Below, piece after piece: positions 1 to 5,712 of a stretch of 8,648 nt of DNA. How positions within the stretch are numbered: the first letter of the stretch is position 1; each line of letters opens with the position of its first letter. This DNA is from an uncultured bacterium. GTDB lineage: Bacteria; Cyanobacteriota; Vampirovibrionia; Gastranaerophilales; Gastranaerophilaceae. Under the pieces are notes generated by a model, which saw only the letters and a list, made by a program, of their open reading frames with translations, ran no database searches and was not told where the DNA came from. The position numbers were made by a program, and so were the translations under genes. The DNA is taken from contig CAMVQX010000062.1 of assembly GCA_947169755.1 (NCBI GenBank), positions 1 through 8,648 of the forward strand, read 5' to 3'.

Positions 1-28
1 GCCCCGCAATACAAATACCCACCTTAAT

Positions 29-53
29 CCTCCCTAATAAGGGAGGAATTTTT
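29..53 (+). terminator. Intrinsic terminator of a gene upstream of the window
   Basis: A perfect 6-bp stem (CCTCCC, loop TAATAA, GGGAGG) is followed directly by AATTTTT. Read on the plus strand it is a Rho-independent terminator; the minus strand has no T-tract after the stem. The gene it serves must lie left of position 1. It also resembles a second palindrome at 526-545 and may belong to a dispersed repeat family. Confidence 0.6.
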
Positions 54-123
54 AATGCAACAAAATTATAATTAAATTATTTAAAATTTTAATATATTAC
101 AATTTCTTAACATTTATTATTTA

Positions 124-158
124 AAAACGCAATTTTGAAATTAAAAAATACTTTACAT
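124..158 (+). promoter_or_regulatory. Shared upstream element, copy A (before the 88-aa gene)
   Basis: This 35-bp stretch matches 594-628 at 29 of 35 positions without a gap, and ends 29 bp before the start codon (copy B ends 31 bp before its own). It contains AAAACGCAATT, TTGAAATT and ACTTTACAT. TTGAAA could serve as a -35 box, but no convincing TATAAT-type -10 follows, so whether it is a core promoter or an activator site is unclear. The preceding 65 bp are almost pure A+T, as for an UP element. Conservation between two different genes is the main evidence of function. Confidence 0.55.
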
Positions 159-187
159 GTGTAAGGTTAGAAAATAGGAGTTATGTT

Positions 188-454
188 ATGTTCTCAAATT
201 TTGGTATAGGTGGTTTGTATAACGGTGTTATTCCGGGATACAGTGTTACATTTCCTCCGGTAAATTTTTGTGCTTGGGCAGCAACCGGCAGAGGTGCAAT
301 AAGATCATACGGTCTTTCAAACCAATACGTACAATATCCAAACGGATACCCTTCTCAAGCTTATTGGTTAGCTAACAATATGTATTTGTCTCAATCAAAT
401 CCGATGCTTTTTGGGATAGCTGATTTTGGCAACGGTTTTGGATGCTATTGCTAG
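188..454 (+). CDS. Small Gly/Tyr/Asn-rich orphan protein, 88 aa
   Basis: I do not recognise this protein. The ATG follows a TAGGAG ribosome binding site at 175-180 with a 7-nt spacer, which supports the start. The product is rich in Gly, Tyr, Asn, Ser and Phe and poor in charged residues. It has no signal peptide or membrane helix and ends in Cys-Tyr-Cys. Such a composition suggests a flexible, self-associating or surface-active protein rather than an enzyme, but this is inference. The first 30 residues (aromatics interleaved with Gly) resemble in style the N-terminus of the 472-aa protein downstream. Both genes share an upstream element, so they probably act under the same conditions. The reading frame could be doubted because of its length; the good RBS and conserved upstream element argue that it is real. 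Confidence 0.72.
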   Translation: MFSNFGIGGLYNGVIPGYSVTFPPVNFCAWAATGRGAIRSYGLSNQYVQYPNGYPSQAYWLANNMYLSQSNPMLFGIADFGNGFGCYC

Positions 455-474
455 ATATATAAAAAATAATTACT

Positions 475-488
475 CCCTCATTTGAGGG
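475..488. repeat. Short palindrome after the 88-aa gene
   Basis: CCCTCA-TT-TGAGGG is a perfect 6-bp inverted repeat 21 bp after the stop codon. It may help end transcription of the 88-aa gene, but it lacks a following T-run, so it is at best a weak terminator. It could equally be part of a dispersed palindromic repeat. Confidence 0.4.
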
Positions 489-525
489 TTGGGTACTTAT
501 AATTTGATAATGATACTCATTTTTA

Positions 526-545
526 CCTCTCCTAATTAGGAGGGG
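526..545. repeat. Palindrome related to the one at 29-46
   Basis: CCTCTCCTAATTAGGAGGGG folds back on itself with one G-T pair, centred on AATT. It closely resembles CCTCCCTAATAAGGGAGG at 29-46, so two related palindromes bracket the 88-aa gene. There is no T-tract on either side, which argues against a terminator. The rest of the 455-593 gap contains nothing else I can name. Confidence 0.4.
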
Positions 546-593
546 ATAAGAGCTTTCTGCAAATTGTAAACTTTTGTTAATATTTGCGGTTGT

Positions 594-628
594 AAAACGC
601 AATTATGAAATTGCGAAAAACTTTATAT
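594..628 (+). promoter_or_regulatory. Shared upstream element, copy B (before the 472-aa gene)
   Basis: This is the second copy of the 35-bp element at 124-158 (29 of 35 identical, no gap), ending 31 bp before the start codon. Here it contains a perfect inverted repeat, CGCAATT-ATGA-AATTGCG (598-615), which in copy A is reduced to AATT-N4-AATT. The symmetry fits a dimeric regulator's operator; the conserved ACTTTATAT end could overlap a promoter. No factor can be named from sequence. Confidence 0.58.
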
Positions 629-659
629 AGATACAGGGGATAATTTCAAGGAGAAAATT

Positions 660-2078
660 ATGTACGGAATGCCAATAGGGGATTTTAGCACTTTTTGCGG
701 AGGATTTGGTGCAGGACAAATGCAATCATTTGGCCCGATGATTAATCCAATGCCAAATTCAGTTTTTAATAATTGCGTTGGTAAAGAAAACGCATTTCAA
801 CAAGGCCGTGAAATGGCGTTAAGAATGCAGATTCCTGGTTTGATGAATTCCTCAATTTCTGCATTGAATTCTATGGAAAATAGTTTATCTGGACTTCTGC
901 AATCAGATAAATTGGATGAAGCTCAAAGAGCAAAAATTCAAACTGCATTAGATAAAATCAAAGCGATAAAAGATGAATTCCAAAATAAATTTAAAAATAT
1001 AGATGTACAAAATTTGCATTTGGAAGAATTGATGGCTGTGCAAGAAGAAGTTCAAAATGCTGCCAAAGGAGTAGAAGGAATCCAAAAAGAAGTTTCAAAT
1101 CTTGCAACTGAAATATCAAAATCAATCGAAGAAAAAATGAAAAAAGAAGCCGAACAAGCTGCAAATGGGGGTGGAACAGGTACTGACGGAACTGCTGTTG
1201 ACGGAAATGCGGATGGTGCATCTTCCGGCTCAACTACAAAAGTAGGCGAAGGAGATACGGCAGTAGAAGTTGATAATGAAACTGGCAGACCTGCAGGATT
1301 GGGTGCGGCACCTTCCAGAGCGGAACTCGCAAGTACATGTTTAAAAATCAGACAATCAATTACTTGTATGGGAACAAATCATAATGTACTTGATCCTATA
1401 ATTCAAGGATTGGATGAAACTAATATTATAGAAATTGTTAAATATTGGGAAGACAATTATAATAAAGGTAACAAAACAAAGGAAAGTTTCTTTGAGAAAA
1501 TATTTGATGATGTCGGAGACGATTGGCAATCAACATATATTCCAATAATGCGTGAGGCTCTTGCAAAACGTGCTGAAGCGCTTGGTATTGGAGATGAAGT
1601 TGAAGCTGAACTTGCAATAGTTGATATGGAGTTAACAAAAGGTCCTAGCGGGAAAAAATTATGGTGTGGTTCTTGGCAAGATGACCACAAACTAGCAAAA
1701 GGGCTGAAGGCTGCATACGAATTAATCAAAAACAAAGAAGCGGCGAATGCAACAGCTGCAAAAGATAAGGTTACAGAAGATAAAACAAAGGCAGAAAAGG
1801 CCGAATCTGATGCAAAGGCTAAAGAAGCTGAAGAAAAACGACAAAAATATGCAGATTTCAGGAATGATATGTTCCAATACTGGGGTATAACAGATGAAGA
1901 TGCACAAATGGTTAATGTTTATTATGAAAATGGTCAATACAGAGCCCACGTTAATGGCAAAGACTACTATGGCAAAAGCTTTAGAGAAATACTTGCAGCA
2001 ATAGAAAACGCTAAAGATACAGATGCTTCAGGAAAAGAAATAGATCCGAAAAAATATTTGATAGGAAAATCAGAATAA
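660..2078 (+). CDS. Multidomain coiled-coil protein with an annexin-like segment, 472 aa
   Basis: I cannot assign it to a named family as a whole. The ATG follows AAGGAG (648-653) with a 6-nt spacer. Visible layout: residues 1-38 Gly/Met/Phe-rich without a signal peptide; 45-165 helical, Gln/Lys/Glu-rich, likely coiled coil; 168-215 Gly/Thr/Asp/Ser linker; 221-303 five predicted helices; 357-398 Ala/Lys/Glu-rich charged helix; 399-472 a small mixed domain with several Tyr and a YENGQYRAHVNGKDYYG segment. The 221-303 stretch has Met-Gly-Thr (237-239) between its first two helices and acidic residues about 40 positions later (Glu279), the layout of an annexin repeat with a type II calcium site. 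That assignment is inference. The design looks like a scaffold, surface or effector protein. It is transcribed alone, with its own upstream element and a strong terminator. Confidence 0.85.
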   Translation: MYGMPIGDFSTFCGGFGAGQMQSFGPMINPMPNSVFNNCVGKENAFQQGREMALRMQIPGLMNSSISALNSMENSLSGLLQSDKLDEAQRAKIQTALDKIKAIKDEFQNKFKNIDVQNLHLEELMAVQEEVQNAAKGVEGIQKEVSNLATEISKSIEEKMKKEAEQAANGGGTGTDGTAVDGNADGASSGSTTKVGEGDTAVEVDNETGRPAGLGAAPSRAELASTCLKIRQSITCMGTNHNVLDPIIQGLDETNIIEIVKYWEDNYNKGNKTKESFFEKIFDDVGDDWQSTYIPIMREALAKRAEALGIGDEVEAELAIVDMELTKGPSGKKLWCGSWQDDHKLAKGLKAAYELIKNKEAANATAAKDKVTEDKTKAEKAESDAKAKEAEEKRQKYADFRNDMFQYWGITDEDAQMVNVYYENGQYRAHVNGKDYYGKSFREILAAIENAKDTDASGKEIDPKKYLIGKSE

Positions 2079-2137
2079 TTAGATAAAATTATTAAGTGAT
2101 TCCTCATAATATATATGGTAGGTTAGTGAAAAATTTA

Positions 2138-2163
2138 CCTCAGCCACGGCTGAGGTTTTTTTT
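2138..2163 (+). terminator. Strong intrinsic terminator after the 472-aa gene
   Basis: CCTCAGCC-AC-GGCTGAGG is followed by eight T residues, about 60 bp after the stop codon. It is a textbook Rho-independent terminator for the plus-strand gene and closes the first transcription unit. Confidence 0.9.
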
Positions 2164-2199
2164 ATGTGAAACAAAACAGGCTTGACATAAGTCTACCCG

Positions 2200-2288
2200 A
2201 TTATTGGCAGTTTCTCACCCACACTAACAAATATTAAAGCGGGTAAGACCAAAGTCTACCCGTTTTAATACGGAGAGAGCGGGATTCG
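2200..2288. repeat. 89-bp direct repeat, left copy, with a tRNA-Ser 3' fragment
   Basis: This stretch matches 2394-2482 at 84 of 89 positions without a gap (offset 194 bp). Read on the minus strand it holds, in order, the last 18 nt of tRNA-Ser (including the discriminator base and the 3' half of the acceptor stem), the tRNA terminator hairpin, and further flank. The identity stops inside the T-arm, at GGATTCG. A shorter echo of the hairpin arm, AGTCTACCCG, lies just to the left at 2190-2199. The copy cannot encode a tRNA; it is a displaced 3' end. Confidence 0.85.
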
Positions 2289-2393
2289 TGTCTTGCTGCG
2301 CCTCGCAATAAACGGGTCTTCGCATTTTGCTTTTAGTGGCTTTCGCCACTTGCAAAATCTGCTCCGCCCTCTGCTCGGCTTGCGCAACCCGCA
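2289..2393. other. 105-bp GC-rich segment between the direct repeats
   Basis: By hand count 58 of 105 bases are G or C (55%), far above the surroundings. It contains a hairpin at 2324-2358: ATTTTGC/GCAAAAT outer stem, a small internal loop, AGTGGC/GCCACT inner stem and a TTTC loop. There is no T-tract after it. An open frame crosses this segment and the tRNA, but it is not a credible gene. The composition suggests a different origin from the neighbouring DNA, possibly the remains of an inserted element. Confidence 0.5.
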
Positions 2394-2482
2394 ATTATTG
2401 GCAGCTTCTCATCCACACTCACAAATATTAAAACGGGTAAGACCAAAGTCTACCCGTTTTAATCCGGAGAGAGCGGGATTCG
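2394..2482. repeat. 89-bp direct repeat, right copy, overlapping intact tRNA-Ser
   Basis: This is the partner of 2200-2288. It overlaps the 3' end of the intact minus-strand tRNA-Ser by 18 bp and includes the downstream terminator. Five substitutions separate the copies; one in the hairpin stem (G for A at 2240) keeps pairing as G-T. Confidence 0.85.
2428..2462 (-). terminator. Terminator of tRNA-Ser
   Basis: On the minus strand, starting three bases after the tRNA 3' end, TTAAAACGGGTAGAC pairs with GTCTTACCCGTTTTAA across a TTTG loop, with one bulged base. The descending arm supplies TTTTAATATTT, an acceptable U-rich tail. The same hairpin occurs in the left repeat copy (2234-2268). Confidence 0.7.
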
Positions 2483-2551
2483 AACCCGCGGTGGAGTTTC
2501 CCCCACAACGACTTTCGAGGTCGTCACCTTAAACCGCTCGGACATCTCTCC
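2465..2551 (-). tRNA. tRNA-Ser, anticodon CGA (reads UCG)
   Basis: On the minus strand a full class II cloverleaf is visible. GGAGAGA (2551-2545) pairs with TCTCTCC (2472-2466) as the acceptor stem, with G at 2465 as the discriminator base expected for serine. The anticodon stem is ACGAC/GTCGT around the loop CTCGAAA, giving anticodon CGA. A long variable arm (GTGGGGGAAACTCCAC) follows, then the T-arm GCGGG-TTCGAAT-CCCGC. CCA is not encoded and must be added after transcription. It charges serine for UCG codons. Its 3' 18 nt are duplicated about 190 bp away. Confidence 0.96.
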
Positions 2552-2565
2552 AAATTTATTCTAAC

Positions 2566-2593
2566 ATAAAAATACTCCCCAATTATTGGAGAG
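2566..2593 (-). terminator. Terminator of the TPR/NHL gene, possibly bidirectional
   Basis: On the minus strand CTCTCCAATAATTGGGGAG forms an 8-bp stem with one mismatch, followed by TATTTTTATG. It lies 23 bp beyond the stop of the TPR/NHL gene and separates it from tRNA-Ser. The plus strand also has a T-run after the stem (2596-2601), so it could work both ways. Confidence 0.7.
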
Positions 2594-2615
2594 CATTTTT
2601 TATTATAAATCAAAA

Positions 2616-3461
2616 TTATAATCTATATTTCATGATAGAATTCGCGCCTTGTGAAGATACATACAAAATACCGTTAATTATGCTCATACCATATGGTTTG
2701 GGAACATTTGTCGCAAATACCGATATTGCACCGACGGGAGAAACCTTTAATACATTGTCGGCATTGTAATTTGATATGTACAAATTCCCCTCTGAATCAC
2801 TTACCATTGCAATAGGTCCGTTAATCTTATTATCCTTTACAAAAAGAAGTTTTTTACCGTCAGGAGTGAGCTTATAAATCATATTGTCAGAAAAACAAGC
2901 AACGTATATATTTCCGCCTCTGTCGCCCGCAATACCTGTCGGACTCGGAAGATTGCTGTACATTCCGTTTGTATTACCGGCTCTGCCTGTTTCAGCAGAT
3001 GCCGCGCGTGTGGCATCTGCTTTTATTGTTTGCATATCAGTCCCCAAACTTTTGGCAAGTGCTTGAGCACTCGTATAAACATTGCTTCCGGCAGGTATTA
3101 TTGACAAATATTGCCTTGCGTTTTCACTCCGACCAAGCCTGTTGCTTAAAACTGCAGCTTTGTATACAGCATCATAATCATCAGGTTTTCTGACCATTAT
3201 TTGCTTAAAAGTTGAAAGCGCTGCCTCATCCTGTTTTAAATATTCTAATATCAAACCTAAATTGTAATATGCATCAACATAATTGGGATCAAGTTCAATT
3301 GCACGCCTAAATGAAGCCATTGATCTGTCATATTGACCGGCTTTGTAATAGTCAACTCCCTGATTATATTCTAACTTTGCCTCAGTTGTAGTGTCGTACA
3401 AAGGATCTGCCAGCACCGGTATCCCTATAAGTAATAATGCGATAATTAAAAATTTTTTCAT
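2616..3461 (-). CDS. Exported TPR and NHL-repeat protein, 281 aa
   Basis: The N-terminus (MKK, then a hydrophobic run ending Val-Leu-Ala at 16-18) is a Sec signal peptide with likely cleavage after Ala18. No lipobox cysteine follows, so the protein is probably periplasmic or secreted. Residues 27-60 and 61-94 are clear TPR repeats (Gly/Ala/Tyr pattern, LDPN at 57-60), and 95-128 a third, weaker one. After a linker, residues 172-208, 213-250 and 254-281 are three NHL-like beta-propeller strand sets (GNIYVA, GNLYIS, GILYVS). TPRs bind proteins; NHL propellers bind proteins, peptides or glycans, so a binding or scaffold role is likely. Three blades cannot close a normal propeller. GGAG precedes the ATG with a short 4-nt gap. 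It lies 80 bp after malQ with a terminator between them. Confidence 0.88.
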   Translation of the reverse strand: MKKFLIIALLLIGIPVLADPLYDTTTEAKLEYNQGVDYYKAGQYDRSMASFRRAIELDPNYVDAYYNLGLILEYLKQDEAALSTFKQIMVRKPDDYDAVYKAAVLSNRLGRSENARQYLSIIPAGSNVYTSAQALAKSLGTDMQTIKADATRAASAETGRAGNTNGMYSNLPSPTGIAGDRGGNIYVACFSDNMIYKLTPDGKKLLFVKDNKINGPIAMVSDSEGNLYISNYNADNVLKVSPVGAISVFATNVPKPYGMSIINGILYVSSQGANSIMKYRL

Positions 3462-3485
3462 AAAACTCCATTACCATTCTGAGCC

Positions 3486-3538
3486 TAATAAAAAGAATCT
3501 TTGCTTCGCTCAGAATGATGTGTGAAGCAAAGATTCTT
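3486..3538 (-). terminator. Long hairpin terminator after malQ, with a competing alternative pairing
   Basis: On the minus strand AAGAATCTTTGCTTC (3538-3524) pairs perfectly over 15 bp with GAAGCAAAGATTCTT (3507-3493), followed by TTTATTAG. It begins 3 bp beyond the malQ stop. The 16-nt loop contains CATTCTGAGC, which is also perfectly complementary to GCTCAGAATG at 3484-3475, further downstream. The two pairings cannot both form fully. Confidence 0.75.
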
Positions 3539-3541
3539 ATG

Positions 3542-5422
3542 TTACATTAATTCTTCCAAACTTTCTATAACTTTTTTATTCTTTTTCGCAAATTCAGACC
3601 CTCTTGCCTCAATTGCAAGCTTAAGTATTTGCGCAAGGTTAATTGATTTAAGTTCTTTATAATTATCAGGAAGTCTCAAACTCCAGTTTGCATCTCCAGA
3701 AGTTCCCGGACGATTATAAACATCATAAATATTGAAATAGTCTGTAAAGAATATCTGAATGTTTTCTGCATTTGATGCAAAAAGTTCAACCAGTTTTGTC
3801 TGTGCCAAAAATTCCGCATCATCAGTCAAATGAACAATGATGTCATCTTTATTGTCAGCTTCGGCAAATAAATCTTCAACAAGATTTTTAGCGTGTAAGT
3901 AACCTTCGTGTGAGTGAATATTCTTATCTGCCCACATCTTTATCGGTTCATTGTCATGTGTGCCAACCATTGCCCAGCAACGTTCACCGATATTGCAACA
4001 TCTGTACGGATCTTCCGGTTTATCAGGTTCTGTAAATTGAGTTAATTTCATTCCCTGAAGTTTGAAAGTGTTCATTACGGAAGCAACAGGATTTGTTAAA
4101 GTTCCCAAATCCTCGCATACAATAGCGTCTTTATCAAGTCCTTCTTCTTTTGCGGCTGCAATAACAATCTTTTCAATTAGTCTGCCATAATCTTTAATTT
4201 GCTCTTTAGTTAAAGTTTTTACACGTTTTTCTTTGTCTGCAGTAACATCCATATCCAAATCTTCAAGTTTTGCTATTGCATATTTTGAAAGAAATTCATG
4301 TTCAGGAGAAGAATATAATCTTCCTGCACCTTCTTCGATTTTTGGCTTTTTACCTGCCTTATAAACCCAAGGGTCAATCAAGCCGACAATGTGGTCAATT
4401 CTAACGCCGCCCGGATTTTCTTTAAACATTTTTTTATAAAGATTTTTCAATAATTGACCGCCTTCATCCAAAGAACCGTCTGCATTATACATTCTGTCAG
4501 GATCCATTACAGGGAATCCCCATGCTTGACCGTCTTTTGAAAAATAATCAGGCGGACAACCTAAGCACCAGCCGGGTAAAAATAATGATTGATAAGCCCA
4601 GGTATCTCTGTCTGAGAAAGCAACTTGTCTATCGGCAATCATCTTTATGTTATTTTTCTTTGCAAATTCTTTGGTTTCTTCATTCTGCTTGCTTATAACA
4701 AACTGTGTAAATTTATAAAGTTCAATTTCATCTGCATATTTAAATTCAATTTCTTCAATACGTCTTGCATAATCCATTTTTTGTTCAATAGATTGAGGAT
4801 TGAACAAGTTTTTATCGGTTTCGGAATCCCACATAGGCCAATAATCGTTGCCATGTTCAATTGATAATGCTTCATATAGGCTGTCTTTATCAAGCCAGAA
4901 GTTGTTTTCTGTTTTGAACGAATTGAATTCTTTTTCTAATTTTTTATCAGGGTTGGACTTAAAATTATTCCAAGCCTCTTGCATAGCTTCATTATATTTT
5001 TTGTATGCGTATGAATAAGATGTTTTATTTGTACTTTGATTTGGGTTGTTGCTTACAATGTCGTAATATGTGGTTTCGGAAAGAATTTGCCCCCATTTTT
5101 TTGTTGTAAGCTCTAATAAATTTATAAATAATGGATTACCTGAAAATATAGTACCTGTGTATGGTGATGAATCGCAACTTTTTGTTTTTCCTGCCGGTCC
5201 GAGCTGAATAGAATCAAATAAATTAGAAGCGTATTGAATAAATTCATGGCCGCCGTCTGAATTTATGCTGCCGAAACCTGTATTTTGGTTTTCTGCAGAC
5301 GGGAAACTCCCATTATGCATGATAAATGCAAGATTCTTTTTCCCTAAAGCTTTTAATGCTTTTCGGATAGTTTTTTTAGCTTTCTCATCTAAAACGTTTG
5401 ATTTTTCAATAGTTGAATTCAT
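3542..5422 (-). CDS. malQ: 4-alpha-glucanotransferase (amylomaltase, GH77)
   Basis: This enzyme transfers alpha-1,4-glucan segments between maltodextrins or to glucose, in cytosolic glycogen or maltodextrin metabolism. GH77 landmarks are visible in the 626-aa product. GNPLFINL (95-102) and GCPPDYFSKDGQAWGFP (288-304) are family motifs. RIDH carries the nucleophile Asp343, CEDLG the acid/base Glu437, and THDNE the transition-state Asp490. The family is usually about 500 aa. Here the gap between Asp343 and Glu437 is 94 residues against about 47 in the Thermus enzyme, so there is an insertion in that region; the N- and C-termini are also longer. The start at 5422 has GAGGGG upstream with a good spacer; an in-frame ATG at 5491 would add 23 residues, lacks an RBS and overlaps the preceding small gene. 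It lies downstream of that 44-aa membrane protein gene and ends in a strong hairpin. Confidence 0.93.
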   Translation of the reverse strand: MNSTIEKSNVLDEKAKKTIRKALKALGKKNLAFIMHNGSFPSAENQNTGFGSINSDGGHEFIQYASNLFDSIQLGPAGKTKSCDSSPYTGTIFSGNPLFINLLELTTKKWGQILSETTYYDIVSNNPNQSTNKTSYSYAYKKYNEAMQEAWNNFKSNPDKKLEKEFNSFKTENNFWLDKDSLYEALSIEHGNDYWPMWDSETDKNLFNPQSIEQKMDYARRIEEIEFKYADEIELYKFTQFVISKQNEETKEFAKKNNIKMIADRQVAFSDRDTWAYQSLFLPGWCLGCPPDYFSKDGQAWGFPVMDPDRMYNADGSLDEGGQLLKNLYKKMFKENPGGVRIDHIVGLIDPWVYKAGKKPKIEEGAGRLYSSPEHEFLSKYAIAKLEDLDMDVTADKEKRVKTLTKEQIKDYGRLIEKIVIAAAKEEGLDKDAIVCEDLGTLTNPVASVMNTFKLQGMKLTQFTEPDKPEDPYRCCNIGERCWAMVGTHDNEPIKMWADKNIHSHEGYLHAKNLVEDLFAEADNKDDIIVHLTDDAEFLAQTKLVELFASNAENIQIFFTDYFNIYDVYNRPGTSGDANWSLRLPDNYKELKSINLAQILKLAIEARGSEFAKKNKKVIESLEELM

Positions 5423-5480
5423 ATTATACCCCTCTTTTGGTTTGATGATAACATGAGGGTAAATATTTTTCAACAAACAA

Positions 5481-5615
5481 CTAGATAACAAAATATAAAA
5501 GTGCGAACATTACAAAAAGTGATACAGAGCTTAGTAAAAACCAAGTGTGCATAACTGGGTGTTGGTATTCCCAAATTTCCTTAATTGTAGTTGCAGCGTT
5601 TTCTATTGTTTGCAT
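5481..5615 (-). CDS. 44-aa single-span membrane protein upstream of malQ
   Basis: I found this short frame by translating the minus strand. The ATG at 5615 follows GGAGAGAGA with good spacing. The first 24 residues are polar (MQTIENAATTIKEIWEYQHP and on), and about residues 25-44 form one hydrophobic helix that ends Leu-Tyr-Phe-Val-Ile at the stop. This is the layout of a C-terminally anchored microprotein with its N-terminal half probably in the cytosol. No known family comes to mind. Its stop lies 58 bp before the malQ start on the same strand, so the two are probably cotranscribed; whether it affects sugar metabolism is unknown. The strong RBS and coherent membrane helix are the arguments that it is translated. 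Confidence 0.68.
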   Translation of the reverse strand: MQTIENAATTIKEIWEYQHPVMHTWFLLSSVSLFVMFALLYFVI

Positions 5616-5677
5616 ATTCTCTCTCCGTTTATATATCTATCATATATTTTTATTAAAAAAAGGCATCACCTATTCGG

Positions 5678-5712
5678 TTGATTATTTATAATCTTTCGGA
5701 TAATATACAGTT
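5678..5712 (+). promoter_or_regulatory. Promoter of the trhP-yqeG operon
   Basis: TTGATT (5678-5683) and TAATAT (5701-5706) are separated by 17 bp, a good sigma-70-type promoter. The expected start of transcription, about 7 bp beyond the -10, is the A of the ATG at 5713. An exact TATAAT also occurs at 5687-5692, but without a recognisable -35; it would leave a leader of about 13 nt. The 97-bp gap between the divergent genes must also hold the promoter of the 44-aa gene on the minus strand, which I cannot place with confidence. Confidence 0.65.

Noticed and set aside
372..602. 76-codon minus-strand frame
   Set aside because: It covers the end of the 88-aa gene, two palindromes and the shared upstream element; no RBS and no recognisable product.
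991..1949. Several antisense frames of 66-92 codons within the 472-aa gene
   Set aside because: They lie opposite a long coherent gene, have low-complexity products rich in Phe/Leu/His from antisense of Lys/Glu/Gln codons, and lack RBS.
2200..2482. CRISPR or integron-cassette interpretation of the two repeats
   Set aside because: Only two copies, 89 bp long and unequal to CRISPR repeats; no attC core pairs and no integrase or cas gene in the window.
2293..2532. Open frame of 79 codons on the plus strand
   Set aside because: It runs through the GC-rich segment and the antisense of tRNA-Ser; its C-terminal part is the well-known false translation of a tRNA complement. No RBS.
2884..3193. Plus-strand frames opposite the TPR/NHL gene
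   Set aside because: The minus-strand protein has clear domains and a signal peptide; the plus-strand products are shadows.
5423..5491. Longer start for malQ at 5491
   Set aside because: The extra 23 residues have no RBS and would overlap the 44-aa gene, while the start at 5422 has GAGGGG at the right distance.
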